Below, piece by piece: positions 32,815 through 41,976 of a DNA stretch of 64,000 nucleotides. A program made the position numbers and the translations under genes. The DNA lies in NCBI GenBank assembly GCA_016281355.1, contig JAEEIL010000031.1:1-64000 (forward strand). The letters are read 5' to 3'. The stretch comes from Elusimicrobiaceae bacterium. GTDB lineage: Bacteria; Elusimicrobiota; Elusimicrobia; Elusimicrobiales; Elusimicrobiaceae. A model generated the notes under the pieces. The model saw nothing but the letters and a program-made list of their open reading frames with translations, did not search any database and was not told where the DNA came from. Position 1 is the stretch's first letter; each line of letters starts with the position of its first letter.

Positions 32815-32848
32815 AATAGCCCCTGCCTAATGTTCGGCAGGGGCTAAA
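32815..32848 (-). other. Strong hairpin between dnaK and dnaJ
   Basis: An 11-bp perfect stem, TAGCCCCTGCC at 32817-32827 with GGCAGGGGCTA at 32836-32846, has an 8-base loop. On the minus strand it is followed by TTTATTTGAG rather than a T-run, so it may be a partial terminator or an mRNA-stabilising or processing site that lowers dnaJ relative to dnaK. Confidence 0.75.
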
Positions 32849-32854
32849 TTACAC

Positions 32855-34723
32855 TTATTTACCGTCAACGACTTCTGCTTCAACTACATCATCTTTCTTT
32901 TGCTCGCCTTGCGGGTTTGCTTGTGCTTGTGCATTTGCTGCACCTGCATTGGCTTGCGGGTTTGCCTTTGCTTGGGCTTCTTTATAAATAATTTCACCCA
33001 ATTTTTGGCTTGCCGTTAAGGCTTCATCTTTTGCCTTTTTGATGCGTTCTGTATCATCAGTCTTGAGGGCTTCTTTAAGTTCGGAAAGAGCCTGGTCAAT
33101 TTTAAGGCGTTCGTCTTGGCCGATTTTGTCGCCATGGTCTTTTAAGGCCTTTTCGGTTGTGTAGAGGACTGTATCAGCCTCATTCTTGGCTTCAATTCTT
33201 TCCTTGGTTTTCTTGTCTTCGTCTGCGAATTTTTCCGCTTGCTTGACGAAGTTATTTACTTCTTCTTCGCTAAGTTTATTCGGGGCGCTGATAGTGATAT
33301 GTTGTTCTTTATTAGTGCCCAAATCTTTTGCGGAAACTTTTAAGATACCGTTTGCGTCAATATCAAAAGTAACTTCAATTTGCGGAACGCCGCGCGGGGC
33401 TGGCGGAATACCGTCAAGGTCAAATTTACCGAGTGGTACATTGTCCTTTGCCATAGGGCGTTCACCTTGCAAGACATTGACTGTTACTGCCGGCTGATTA
33501 TCTGCTGCGGTTGAAAATACTTGGGTTTTCTTTACAGGGATTGTGGTGTTTCTATCAATAAGTTTTGTCATAACACCGCCCAAGGTTTCAAGACCGAGTG
33601 AAAGTGGAGTAACATCGAGTAAAAGAATATCTTTAACATCACCCGTTAAAACACCTGCTTGAATTGCGGCACCGTCTGCCACGCATTCCATAGGGTCAAT
33701 ACCGCGTTCAATTTTCTTGCCGACATGTTTTTCAACATATTCTTGAACAATCGGCATACGTGTTGGACCGCCGACCATGATGATTTTATCAATATTGTTC
33801 ATTGAAAGTTTACTGTCGCTGACTGCTCTATCGATTGAAGCACCGCAGCGTTCAACTGTCGGGCGGACCAAACTTTCAAGTTTAGCACGTGAGAGTTTTG
33901 TTTCCAAGTGCTTCGGGCCGTTTTGGTCAGAGGTGATGAAAGGCAAATTAATATCGGTTTCCATTGTGGTGGAAAGTTCAATTTTTGCTTTTTCAGCGGC
34001 ATCTTTTAAACGCATCATGGCTTGTTTATCATTAGCCAAGTTAATGCCGGTTGTTTTCTTAAAGTCATCAACTAACCAATCAATTATGGCATTATCCATA
34101 TCGGTACCGCCGAGTTTTGTATCACCTGAAGTTGCAAGAACTTCAAAAGTACCTTCACTGCTCATTTCCATAATTGTAACATCTAGTGTACCGCCACCAA
34201 GGTCAAATACCAAGATTTTTTGGTCGCGCCCTGTTTTATCAATACCGTAAGCAAGTGCGGCTGCGGTCGGTTCGTTTAATAAGCGGACGACTTCAAGCCC
34301 CGCAATTTTACCAGCGTCTTTTGTTGCCTGACGTTGGTTATCGTTAAAGTAAGCAGGCACTGTAATAACTGCTTTTTCAATAGTTGTACCCAAAAATGCT
34401 TCAGCATCTTTTTTAACTTTTTGTAATACGAAAGCTGAGAGTTGTTGGGGGGTAAACTCATTACCTCTTAAATTAAATTTATAGTTTTCACCCATACGGC
34501 GTTTAAAAGCGGTTGCGGTGCCTTCCGGGTTTAAAACTGCTTGCTTTCTTGCCGGTTCACCGACTAAGCGTTGATTATCTTTTGTAAATGCTACATAAGA
34601 GGGGAAAGCTTTACCGCCGATAGAGTTACCTTCCGCTGATGGGATAATGGTCGGTTTACCGCCTTCCATAACGGCTGCTGCCGTGTTTGATGTTCCTAAG
34701 TCAATACCAATAATTTTAGACAT
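32855..34723 (-). CDS. dnaK: Chaperone protein DnaK (Hsp70)
   Basis: The protein has 622 residues, the usual length. The ATPase domain shows [36 protein letters not shown], the phosphate motif [14 protein letters not shown] and MVGGPTRMP. The linker [18 protein letters not shown], the substrate-binding domain and an Ala/Gln/Asn-rich C-terminal tail ending in EVVDGK follow. AGGAGA lies before the ATG. It is third in the heat-shock operon hrcA-grpE-dnaK-dnaJ. Confidence 0.98.
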   Translation of the reverse strand: MSKIIGIDLGTSNTAAAVMEGGKPTIIPSAEGNSIGGKAFPSYVAFTKDNQRLVGEPARKQAVLNPEGTATAFKRRMGENYKFNLRGNEFTPQQLSAFVLQKVKKDAEAFLGTTIEKAVITVPAYFNDNQRQATKDAGKIAGLEVVRLLNEPTAAALAYGIDKTGRDQKILVFDLGGGTLDVTIMEMSSEGTFEVLATSGDTKLGGTDMDNAIIDWLVDDFKKTTGINLANDKQAMMRLKDAAEKAKIELSTTMETDINLPFITSDQNGPKHLETKLSRAKLESLVRPTVERCGASIDRAVSDSKLSMNNIDKIIMVGGPTRMPIVQEYVEKHVGKKIERGIDPMECVADGAAIQAGVLTGDVKDILLLDVTPLSLGLETLGGVMTKLIDRNTTIPVKKTQVFSTAADNQPAVTVNVLQGERPMAKDNVPLGKFDLDGIPPAPRGVPQIEVTFDIDANGILKVSAKDLGTNKEQHITISAPNKLSEEEVNNFVKQAEKFADEDKKTKERIEAKNEADTVLYTTEKALKDHGDKIGQDERLKIDQALSELKEALKTDDTERIKKAKDEALTASQKLGEIIYKEAQAKANPQANAGAANAQAQANPQGEQKKDDVVEAEVVDGK

Positions 34724-34741
34724 AATTTCTCTCCTTAAATC

Positions 34742-35365
34742 TTAATTTTGTTTTTCGTTTTCTTCTTTGTTATCTTCTTGTGCTTTACCTTCTTTAGTGT
34801 CGGCACATTTGCAAACTACAACTTGCGCGGGCCTTATAATTTTACCGTCAAGTTCCACCGCTTTTACAAGTTCCTGCAAAACTTTGCCGTCATCTTTTGC
34901 CGGGCAAGGTACAGTTGTGATAACTTCTTGGGTCATTGGGTTATAGGGCTTACCTACGCCGTCTAAAACCTTTAGGCCTTGGGCTTTAAAAGACTTTTCA
35001 ACTTCTTCCAAAATCATTGAAAGCCCGTGTTTTAAATGTTTGAGTTCTACACCTTCTTTGTTAAACTCCCCCTTTGCTTTAAGTAAATTATCGTACATCG
35101 GCAAGAGTGATTTTAAAACCTCCGCTTTACCAAAAGAGATAAGTAAAGGTTTTTCCTTTTCCGTACGCTTTCGGTAATTTTCAAAGTCAGCCTGAAGGCG
35201 AAGAAGTTGATCCAAATAATTTTGGCTTTTTGCTTTTTCTTCCTCAAGTGCTTTGTTAAGAGGTTCTTGATCTTCTTGCATTTGTTCTTCACTGTCATCT
35301 TGAAGAGGTTCATGTTCTTCAACAAGTTCTTCTTCAAGTTCCTCTTTAAGTTTCTTTTTTGACAT
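34742..35365 (-). CDS. grpE: Nucleotide exchange factor GrpE
   Basis: GrpE releases ADP from DnaK. The 207 residues have a long acidic N-terminal coiled-coil (Glu/Gln-rich) with LLRLQADFENYRKRTEKEK, then the beta-wing domain with the conserved GVGKPYNPMTQEVITTVP. The usual HEAV-type motif reads TQEVITTV. It overlaps the hrcA stop by one base and lies 18 bases before dnaK. Confidence 0.95.
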   Translation of the reverse strand: MSKKKLKEELEEELVEEHEPLQDDSEEQMQEDQEPLNKALEEEKAKSQNYLDQLLRLQADFENYRKRTEKEKPLLISFGKAEVLKSLLPMYDNLLKAKGEFNKEGVELKHLKHGLSMILEEVEKSFKAQGLKVLDGVGKPYNPMTQEVITTVPCPAKDDGKVLQELVKAVELDGKIIRPAQVVVCKCADTKEGKAQEDNKEENEKQN

Positions 35366-36465
35366 TACTTACCTTCCTTTTCCTCTAGTTCCGTGCGCCA
35401 ATTTGTAATTGTGCTGCCGAGCATTTGGCCTATAAAGTTTACAAGAGAAATCATTTTTGTATATTCCATGTGCTTCGGCCCTACTATGCCGATAAGCCCC
35501 ACAGTCTTGCCACCCACTTTACAGGCTGAGGATATTATGCTTAAATTTTTAAGTTCATGCATTTTGTTTTCTTCCCCGATTGTGACGGATACTTGGTTGT
35601 TTGCATCTGCTTTTTGCAAATTTTGCATTTTTTCATTTAAAAGCAGTGCGAATTTGTCGCGTTCTTCCATGACGCGCATCATTTGCCCAAAGTCCATAAA
35701 ATCTTCGGGGGAAACTGCATCAATAAGTTCGCTTAAACCTTCAATATATAATTGGTCCGCATTTGTTTGATGTTCGGACAATTCCTTTAATATATTGTAG
35801 GCAAGTTCGGTTAAGCCTTCAGGGTCGCATTGCCCTTGGTTCAAGGCCGTCCATAAAATGCGTTGGGCAGAGCGGTAATTTTTACCTGAAATCTCATCAT
35901 TAATAAACGCATTTATCATAACAAGGCGTGCGGGGGAAATCGGTTTTCTAATTCTCACCGGCCAATGTTTGATGGTGCCTTCTTCCGTTACCAAGACGGC
36001 AAGCACATTATAAGGCCCAAGCGGAATAAAATCAAGGCGTTGTACGGTGGAATCTTCCACACTGTTTTGCAGGACAAACCCTGCCGAGTGAGTTAATGCA
36101 GACAGCATTTTGCAAGTCTGTGTCATCAGGCGGTTAACTTCGCCGACATTTTGTTTATACTCCTCTTCAATTCTTTGACGCTCTTTTACCGCTAATTTTT
36201 GTATTTTTGAAAGGTAATCTACATAAAACCTATATGCTTTATCGGTGGGTATTCTGCCACCTGAGGCATGCGGCTGATATAAAAAGCCGTCCTCTTCAAG
36301 CTTTTTCATTATATTTCTTATAGTTGCGCTGGACACACCTTTTAAGCCCTTTTGGGCTACAAGTTCCGAGCCGACGGGTTTTCTGTTTTCCACAAATTCC
36401 TGGATAATCATCCTAAGGATTTTTTCTTCCCTGTCTTTAACAACTTCCGGTTTTAGTATTCTCAT
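35365..36465 (-). CDS. hrcA: Heat-inducible transcription repressor HrcA
   Basis: HrcA represses class I heat-shock genes by binding CIRCE and needs GroEL for activity in the species studied. The 366 residues show the winged-helix N-terminus (REEKILRMIIQEFVENRKPVGS, KGVSSATIRNIMKKLEEDG, HASGGRIPTDKAYRFYVDYL) and the GAF-like/IDD core ending in GIVGPKHMEYTKMISLV. It is first in the operon and is preceded by a consensus promoter with an imperfect CIRCE, so autoregulation is expected. Confidence 0.97.
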   Translation of the reverse strand: MRILKPEVVKDREEKILRMIIQEFVENRKPVGSELVAQKGLKGVSSATIRNIMKKLEEDGFLYQPHASGGRIPTDKAYRFYVDYLSKIQKLAVKERQRIEEEYKQNVGEVNRLMTQTCKMLSALTHSAGFVLQNSVEDSTVQRLDFIPLGPYNVLAVLVTEEGTIKHWPVRIRKPISPARLVMINAFINDEISGKNYRSAQRILWTALNQGQCDPEGLTELAYNILKELSEHQTNADQLYIEGLSELIDAVSPEDFMDFGQMMRVMEERDKFALLLNEKMQNLQKADANNQVSVTIGEENKMHELKNLSIISSACKVGGKTVGLIGIVGPKHMEYTKMISLVNFIGQMLGSTITNWRTELEEKEGK

Positions 36466-36525
36466 AATTAACCTTTCTTTTGGGCCGGGGTTTATTTTAT
36501 TTTCCCTCGTGCCTTGCCACTTATT

Positions 36526-36552
36526 TTAGCAACCTCTTTAAGCGACTGCTAA
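36526..36552 (-). promoter_or_regulatory. CIRCE-like operator of the hrcA-grpE-dnaK-dnaJ operon
   Basis: On the minus strand, TTAGCAGTC-N9-GGTTGCTAA matches the known CIRCE consensus TTAGCACTC-N9-GAGTGCTAA at 15 of 18 positions, with the exact 9-base spacer. It begins next to the -10 box and covers the expected transcription start. A further perfect half-site (TTAGCACTC, minus strand) lies upstream at 36594-36602 without a partner arm. Confidence 0.88.
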
Positions 36553-36553
36553 T

Positions 36554-36582
36554 ATTGTAACAAATATTTTCAAAGTTGTCAA
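36554..36582 (-). promoter_or_regulatory. Consensus promoter of the hrcA operon
   Basis: On the minus strand, TTGACA (36582-36577) and TACAAT (36559-36554) are separated by 17 bases, directly upstream of the CIRCE-like element. Confidence 0.92.
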
Positions 36583-36642
36583 TCCCCTTTTTAGAGTGCT
36601 AATTTAGAATATTATTTTTTAGAGGTAAATTTACATAAACTT

Positions 36643-36651
36643 TGCTATAAT
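36643..36651 (+). promoter_or_regulatory. Extended -10 promoter, leaderless type
   Basis: TGC-TATAAT ends six bases before the ATG at 36658, with no Shine-Dalgarno between them. Confidence 0.68.
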
Positions 36652-36657
36652 ATTAGT

Positions 36658-38379
36658 ATGAAAAATATACTAAAATTGTTTGCAGTTGTGCTTTGTTTAT
36701 TGTTTTCTTTACCAAGTTTTGCGGAAGAAAAAATAAATAATTTTGAAGTCCATTTTGATTTACATGATGATAATTCCGCAACGGTAAAAGAATATATAAA
36801 TTTTACGGCGGAGCATAACCAAATTTTACATGGTTTATATCGTGTTTTACCTAAAGACATAGGCCAAGATATTAAAGTAGAAAGTTTAACTTTAGATGGT
36901 GAAAAACACCCTTATAAAATAGAGAAGGGGGGAGATGTTTTAAAAATAAATTTTGGCACAAATGACCTTTTGGAAATTGGTGAACATAATTATGTATTAA
37001 CTTATACTTTAAATAAAGTAATTGGAACAACGCTTACACATGATGCTTTGCTTTGGCCTGTTACGGGTGCCTCTTGGGTTTTACCGATAGATAAAGCATC
37101 ATTCTTTTTAACAATTCCATATTCTGTTAAGCCAATAACAAAAAAAATCAATACTTATATTGGCAATAAAAATGAACAAAAATTTAATTGTGTAGGTGAA
37201 AATATTTTTAGTTTTGAATCTGATAAACCTCTAAATCCGGGGCAACCTTTCAGTATATATTTCCCGGTGAAAAAAGGTGTTTTTAAATTTAAGTGGTACG
37301 AAGTAAAATATATGCCGGTTTTTGTTTGTTTGCTGGTTATTATATATTACTTTATTATATGGTATCTTGTTGGGCGCGACCCGGAAAAAAAGAATTTACC
37401 CACCATGTTTAAACCGCCAAAAAATATTTCCGCAGGGTTTGCAAGTTATTTTCTAAACGGACCATTTAGTTCAAAAAATTTAGCGACGGTATTAGCATCC
37501 TTAATAGTAAAGAAAAGAATGAAAATTACTTTCCCCAAAAAGGGTGCACCCCAATGTGAAAAACTTGACGGTGGCGGTGCTGTATTAGATGAAGATGAAA
37601 TACGTTTGCTTATGTGTTTTCCGTCTGAATTTAAACTAAATAGAAGTTCCTATATATATTTGGAAAAAGGTTTGTTGACAATAAACCACTATTATGAAAG
37701 CCAAATAGATAGTTATGTAATAAATAATTTTGCTTATATGCTTTTCCCAGTGCTATTTTTCGGTGCAATTATTTTTTACTTTTATATGCAGGGGGTTGTG
37801 TCCGGCGTTTTGTTTTGGGGTATAATAAACTTTTTAATACCCCTTGCCATAGGGATATATACCAAAAATATTTGGCGTGTTATTATCATTGTAGGTTCGG
37901 TTTTGATATTAAATATGATTGGTATCTCCACATTGTTATCCCCCAGCGTTTTGGCAGATCCTAATGTAATTGCTATAATAATAACTTGCTTTTTAACTGC
38001 TCTTTTTGAACATCTTGTAAATAATTTAATGCTTGATGGGGCAATTTTACGCGATGAACTTGCAGCATTTAAGAGATATATGTTTACTGCGGAGAAACAC
38101 CGGGCTGCCATTTCAAAACCTTCGCTGGCAGGCCATATATTTTGTGATTATTTGCCCTATGCTTATGCCTTTGGTATGGAAAGCGAATGGTTCGATAAAT
38201 TTAGAAATAAAATTGATTTCCGCTTGCAGGATATTTATGGGCCGCTGGTTTCTTCAACGGCATTAAATGTCGGTTTATTATTTACTATTTCTGCAGTGTT
38301 GCAAACTAATACCATGCTTGGTAAAGTTCCTGTTATTCCAATAGGTAAGGGTGGTCTTGGCGGTGGCGGCGGAAGATAA
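36658..38379 (+). CDS. DUF2207 family membrane protein
   Basis: The protein has 573 residues: a signal peptide (about 1-22), an extracytoplasmic beta-rich DUF2207 domain (about 25-215; NNFEVHFDLHDDNSATVKEYINF, HGLYRVLP), one transmembrane helix near 220-240 followed by VGRDP, a cytoplasmic part, then about four more membrane helices (about 360-460). It ends with a Gly-rich tail (GGLGGGGGR), which is common in this family. Function is unknown across the family. It is divergent from hrcA and has a leaderless-type promoter. Confidence 0.88.
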   Translation: MKNILKLFAVVLCLLFSLPSFAEEKINNFEVHFDLHDDNSATVKEYINFTAEHNQILHGLYRVLPKDIGQDIKVESLTLDGEKHPYKIEKGGDVLKINFGTNDLLEIGEHNYVLTYTLNKVIGTTLTHDALLWPVTGASWVLPIDKASFFLTIPYSVKPITKKINTYIGNKNEQKFNCVGENIFSFESDKPLNPGQPFSIYFPVKKGVFKFKWYEVKYMPVFVCLLVIIYYFIIWYLVGRDPEKKNLPTMFKPPKNISAGFASYFLNGPFSSKNLATVLASLIVKKRMKITFPKKGAPQCEKLDGGGAVLDEDEIRLLMCFPSEFKLNRSSYIYLEKGLLTINHYYESQIDSYVINNFAYMLFPVLFFGAIIFYFYMQGVVSGVLFWGIINFLIPLAIGIYTKNIWRVIIIVGSVLILNMIGISTLLSPSVLADPNVIAIIITCFLTALFEHLVNNLMLDGAILRDELAAFKRYMFTAEKHRAAISKPSLAGHIFCDYLPYAYAFGMESEWFDKFRNKIDFRLQDIYGPLVSSTALNVGLLFTISAVLQTNTMLGKVPVIPIGKGGLGGGGGR

Positions 38380-38415
38380 TTATATTTGATTTTGTTCGCA
38401 TGTCTTGTTTAAATT

Positions 38416-38424
38416 TGATAAAAT
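38416..38424 (+). promoter_or_regulatory. Extended -10 promoter of cdsA-dxr, leaderless type
   Basis: TGA-TAAAAT ends six bases before the cdsA ATG at 38431. No Shine-Dalgarno is present. Confidence 0.6.
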
Positions 38425-38430
38425 ATCTTT

Positions 38431-39252
38431 ATGTTATTACCAAGAATATTAACCGCACTAGTCGGTATACCACTAGTTATTGCTGCCATTTATTATGGCG
38501 GTATTTTCTACATGGCACTTATTGCTGCCATCACCCTACTTTGTTTATATGAATATGGGGTCATCTTATTTACGGCAAAAAAACCTGTAAATAGAATTTC
38601 TTTAATAGTGTTTGGCTTTTTGATGATGATAGGGGCCACAGTCGGCACTATGCCCATTGTTGAAGGTAGCGCCGCAGTTTATTTACCTAATTTCTTTATA
38701 GCCCTTACATTATTCGGCGTTTTGTTTGTAGAAATTTTATCACCGAAGCGTTCTCTTGAAAGAGTTGCAAATACTTTCCTTGGCGTAATGCTCATACCTT
38801 GGGCTTTGGTGCATTTGGTATCTATCCGCGAACTTGAGCCTTACGGCGAATATTTCACATATATTTTATTTTATACCATTTGGATTGCTGATGTTTGTGC
38901 ATATTTTATCGGCACCTGGCTTGGTAAACATCGTCTTAATAAAGCGGTAAGCCCAAAAAAGAGTTGGGAAGGTGCAATTGCGGCAGTTGTTTTCGGAACA
39001 CTTGCTACTTTGTTCTTTTGGGACTTATTTATACCCGCTTATTTAACATTAAATCAAGCATTGATTTTGGGTGTTTTAATATCCGTAATCTCCCAAATTT
39101 CAGATTTAGCGGAAAGCCTTATCAAACGTTCTGCCGGGGTTAAAGATTCCTCAAGTATCTTACCCGGACACGGCGGTATTTTTGATAGATTTGACGGTTT
39201 TATTTTAACAGCGCCGATTATCTATTATGTAGCGCTTTATATGTGTAAATAA
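38431..39252 (+). CDS. cdsA: Phosphatidate cytidylyltransferase
   Basis: CdsA makes CDP-diacylglycerol from phosphatidate and CTP at the inner membrane. The 273 residues have about seven hydrophobic segments and the C-terminal family signature SPKKSWEGAIA, ISQISDLAESLIKRSAGVKDSS and LPGHGGIFDRFDGF. It overlaps dxr by one base, the familiar cdsA-dxr pair; rseP, which often follows, is absent here. Confidence 0.95.
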   Translation: MLLPRILTALVGIPLVIAAIYYGGIFYMALIAAITLLCLYEYGVILFTAKKPVNRISLIVFGFLMMIGATVGTMPIVEGSAAVYLPNFFIALTLFGVLFVEILSPKRSLERVANTFLGVMLIPWALVHLVSIRELEPYGEYFTYILFYTIWIADVCAYFIGTWLGKHRLNKAVSPKKSWEGAIAAVVFGTLATLFFWDLFIPAYLTLNQALILGVLISVISQISDLAESLIKRSAGVKDSSSILPGHGGIFDRFDGFILTAPIIYYVALYMCK

Positions 39253-40445
39253 TGAAGAACATTGTTGTTTTGGGGTCAACAGGGTCAATAGGTGTATCGG
39301 CTTTAGATGTAATTAAAAACCTCGGCCCTGATTTTAAGGTTGTTGCTATAACTGCAAACAAAAACATAAAATTGTTTTTGGAGCAAGTTAAAACTTTTGC
39401 ACCGATTTATGCAGTTGTTTACGATAAAGAAAGTTATAAGCAAGTTAAACCTGAAATGCCCAAAACAACAAAACTTCTTGTCCCGGATATTGAAAGTTTA
39501 AATTTCCTTGCAGCTTTGCCTGAAGCAGATTTAATTATAAACGGTTTAGTCGGTAGTATCGGTTTTACGCCTTTGATTTCCGCAATTAAAGCAGGCAAAA
39601 CAATAGCACTTGCAAATAAAGAGCCTATTGTAATGGCCGGTGCCACAATAATGCAAGAATGTCAAAGGTGGAATGCAACAATTTTGCCGGTTGATTCCGA
39701 GCCTTCCGCCGTTTTTCAATGCCTTGAAAATGTCGATAGCCATAGTTATCAAAAAGCGCAAGGTGTTTCAAAAATTTTGCTTACAGCTTCAGGTGGACCG
39801 TTTTTTAAATATCAGGGTTCTTTAGATGAAGTTACCCCTGAACAAGCCTTAAAACATCCGCGTTGGAAAATGGGTAAAAAAATTACTGTTGATTCCGCCA
39901 CTTTAATGAATAAAGGTTTTGAAACTATTGAAATTATGCACCTTTTTAATTTACCGCTTGAGAAGGTAAAAATTGTTATACATCCGCAATCAATAGTTCA
40001 CTCCGCGGTGGAATATCAAGACGGCTCAATTTTGGCAGATTTATCTAACCCCGATATGCGTTTACCGATACAATATGCAATAACTTATCCGCAAAGATTA
40101 CCATCCCCTGTTAATAAACTCAGTTTGCTTGAAATGCAACATCTTGATTTTTATGAGCCTGATTTTTCGCGCTTTCCTTGCCTTGCGATTATGCTTGATG
40201 CGATAAAGAAAGGGGGGGCTTACCCTGCCGTTGTCAACGGTGCTGATGAAGTTGCAGTTGCCGCATTTTTAGATGGCAAAATTCTATTTACAGATATTGC
40301 TAAAGTTATTGCTCATACAGTTAATTTATTTAAACCTACGGATGGCCCTTTAACATTACACGGCGCAGCCGAAATTAATGAATGGGCCAAAATTACCGCC
40401 GAAGAAAGTATTAAAACTCTTTCATATAAAAAAGAAAACATATAA
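39252..40445 (+). CDS. dxr: 1-deoxy-D-xylulose 5-phosphate reductoisomerase
   Basis: Dxr carries out the first committed step of the MEP isoprenoid pathway, making 2-C-methylerythritol 4-phosphate with NADPH. The 397 residues show the NADPH loop VLGSTGSIGVSALDVI, NKEPIVMAG, the metal-binding PVDSEPSAVFQCL, SGGPFF and HPRWKMGKKITVDSATLMNKGFE. It overlaps cdsA and ends the operon. Confidence 0.97.
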   Translation: MKNIVVLGSTGSIGVSALDVIKNLGPDFKVVAITANKNIKLFLEQVKTFAPIYAVVYDKESYKQVKPEMPKTTKLLVPDIESLNFLAALPEADLIINGLVGSIGFTPLISAIKAGKTIALANKEPIVMAGATIMQECQRWNATILPVDSEPSAVFQCLENVDSHSYQKAQGVSKILLTASGGPFFKYQGSLDEVTPEQALKHPRWKMGKKITVDSATLMNKGFETIEIMHLFNLPLEKVKIVIHPQSIVHSAVEYQDGSILADLSNPDMRLPIQYAITYPQRLPSPVNKLSLLEMQHLDFYEPDFSRFPCLAIMLDAIKKGGAYPAVVNGADEVAVAAFLDGKILFTDIAKVIAHTVNLFKPTDGPLTLHGAAEINEWAKITAEESIKTLSYKKENI

Positions 40446-40507
40446 TTTAACACTTCTTCTTAAAGGCTTTAACTTCATTGGAATAACAAAAAATTATTAA
40501 ATTTTTA

Positions 40508-40536
40508 TTGACGTTTTTTTGTTGTTTTTATAAAAT
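40508..40536 (+). promoter_or_regulatory. Promoter of the pilin-like gene
   Basis: TTGACG (40508-40513) and TAAAAT (40531-40536) are separated by 17 bases. A ~40-base leader with AGGAGA follows. Confidence 0.8.
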
Positions 40537-40583
40537 ATATATGTAATTAGATGTAACGTTATAAAAACAAATTAGGAGAAATT

Positions 40584-41903
40584 ATGAATAAAAAAGGTTT
40601 TACCTTGATAGAATTAATGATATGTATTTTAATTATCGGTGTATTGACAACCATTGCCATACCGGTATATACAAGAGCTAGTGAAAAAGCAAAAACAACG
40701 GAAGCAATAGAAACTCTTGGAACAGTGGCCAGTGCGGAACAGAGATATGCTTTGGAAAACAACTGGTATTCAAGTGACTTTACGGATTTAGATGTTAATA
40801 TAGTCAACAAGTTGGGGGAAGTAGTTGATGATGAAACTCTCAAATTAAATAATTTTGATGTTACGGTATCGGAAGGGGTAAGGGGCTTAAAAGATACAGC
40901 GTTTGTTCGGGCAGACAGGATAAAAGATAACAGGACTTCCTATGTTATATACAGATGTATAGAGAACGGTAATGTTCTATGTTTGGATCAAGATGAAACA
41001 GATAGGATAACATGTGCAGATTTAGGTTTTGAAAATGAAGCCGATTCTATGGATCCGTGTGGTGGGAATCCTGTAAATGATGCCTCAAGTTGTGGAAGGA
41101 ATTCCGGTTTTTGGTCAACAGCAACCGGAACATGTTATACAAGTGCGGAAGAAAGGTGTGCCGCACTTTCCGGAACAATGGATAATGGTATTTGTAAATA
41201 TACTGATAATGATAACTCAATTAGTAATCAAATTCTTGATGATGGTATGGCTTGTTATGGTAATGCAGTAGGTACTCAAACAGTTACTAACTCCGGAGAA
41301 GTATATAGACCGCAAAATGGAGATCATGCATCATATTCCGGATCATCTTGTTATCACTCAACTGTTAATGAAGGCGGAGTTTGTTACGGTAATGGGAAAT
41401 GGGGGTGTTCGGAGAGTATAATTCAAAATGGAGGAAAATGTATAGCTTTAGATCAAGCGACATGCGTTGGTACTCACATTAATGAAGGAGGGATTTGTAC
41501 CGGTCAAAATGTAGATAAAGCATGCTATTATTCAGAGATAAACCAAGGTGGGGAATGTCAGGCAAACGGTTATCAATCTTGTTTCGCCAGCACCATAAAC
41601 GAAGGAGGTATATGTAGAGATACTCCTAACGTTACTTACGGTTGCAAACAGAGTCTTGTTAAGTCCGGTGGAGTGTGCATAGGTTCAGGTTATCAAAGTT
41701 GCAGACAACTTACTATTGAGGCGGGCGGTATTATGGTGGCAAAAAGTGCTACTGCTGGATATCTTAATAATTATGCTCCTGCAAGTGGGGATAAACCGGC
41801 AGGTTGTTGCGTAGATTGTGTAAATTCAGGATATTGTGCTTCTTCCGGACATAAATGTACCCATTTAACTGCCAAACAAATAGAAGATTATTGTGCAATG
41901 TAA
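40584..41903 (+). CDS. Type IV pilin-like protein with a C-terminal Cys-ladder repeat
   Basis: The protein has 439 residues. The N-terminus is a class III (prepilin) signal: cleavage after Gly5 in KKG-FTLIEL, Glu at position +5, then a hydrophobic helix to about residue 27 and a pilin-type alpha-helix. The globular part to ~residue 250 has scattered Cys. Residues ~256-385 form seven consecutive units of C-x4-[IV]-x2-GG-x-C spaced by 7-9 residues (CYHSTVNEGGVC, CSESIIQNGGKC, CVGTHINEGGIC and so on); the last unit has Met instead of the second Cys. Pseudopilins of this kind are numerous in Elusimicrobia (general knowledge). The repeat suggests a disulfide-stapled solenoid displayed outside the cell. 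AGGAG precedes the ATG; the gene is monocistronic. Confidence 0.87.
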   Translation: MNKKGFTLIELMICILIIGVLTTIAIPVYTRASEKAKTTEAIETLGTVASAEQRYALENNWYSSDFTDLDVNIVNKLGEVVDDETLKLNNFDVTVSEGVRGLKDTAFVRADRIKDNRTSYVIYRCIENGNVLCLDQDETDRITCADLGFENEADSMDPCGGNPVNDASSCGRNSGFWSTATGTCYTSAEERCAALSGTMDNGICKYTDNDNSISNQILDDGMACYGNAVGTQTVTNSGEVYRPQNGDHASYSGSSCYHSTVNEGGVCYGNGKWGCSESIIQNGGKCIALDQATCVGTHINEGGICTGQNVDKACYYSEINQGGECQANGYQSCFASTINEGGICRDTPNVTYGCKQSLVKSGGVCIGSGYQSCRQLTIEAGGIMVAKSATAGYLNNYAPASGDKPAGCCVDCVNSGYCASSGHKCTHLTAKQIEDYCAM

Positions 41904-41922
41904 AAATTATATTTTTGTGATA

Positions 41923-41956
41923 AATATCCCCCGGCAAAACCGGGGGATAATTTTTT
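41923..41956. terminator. Terminator between the pilin gene and the convergent secreted-protein gene
   Basis: TATCCCCCGG at 41925-41934 pairs with CCGGGGGATA at 41940-41949, followed on the plus strand by ATTTTTT. Confidence 0.92.
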
Positions 41957-41976
41957 AAAAATTGTTCAGTTTATGC

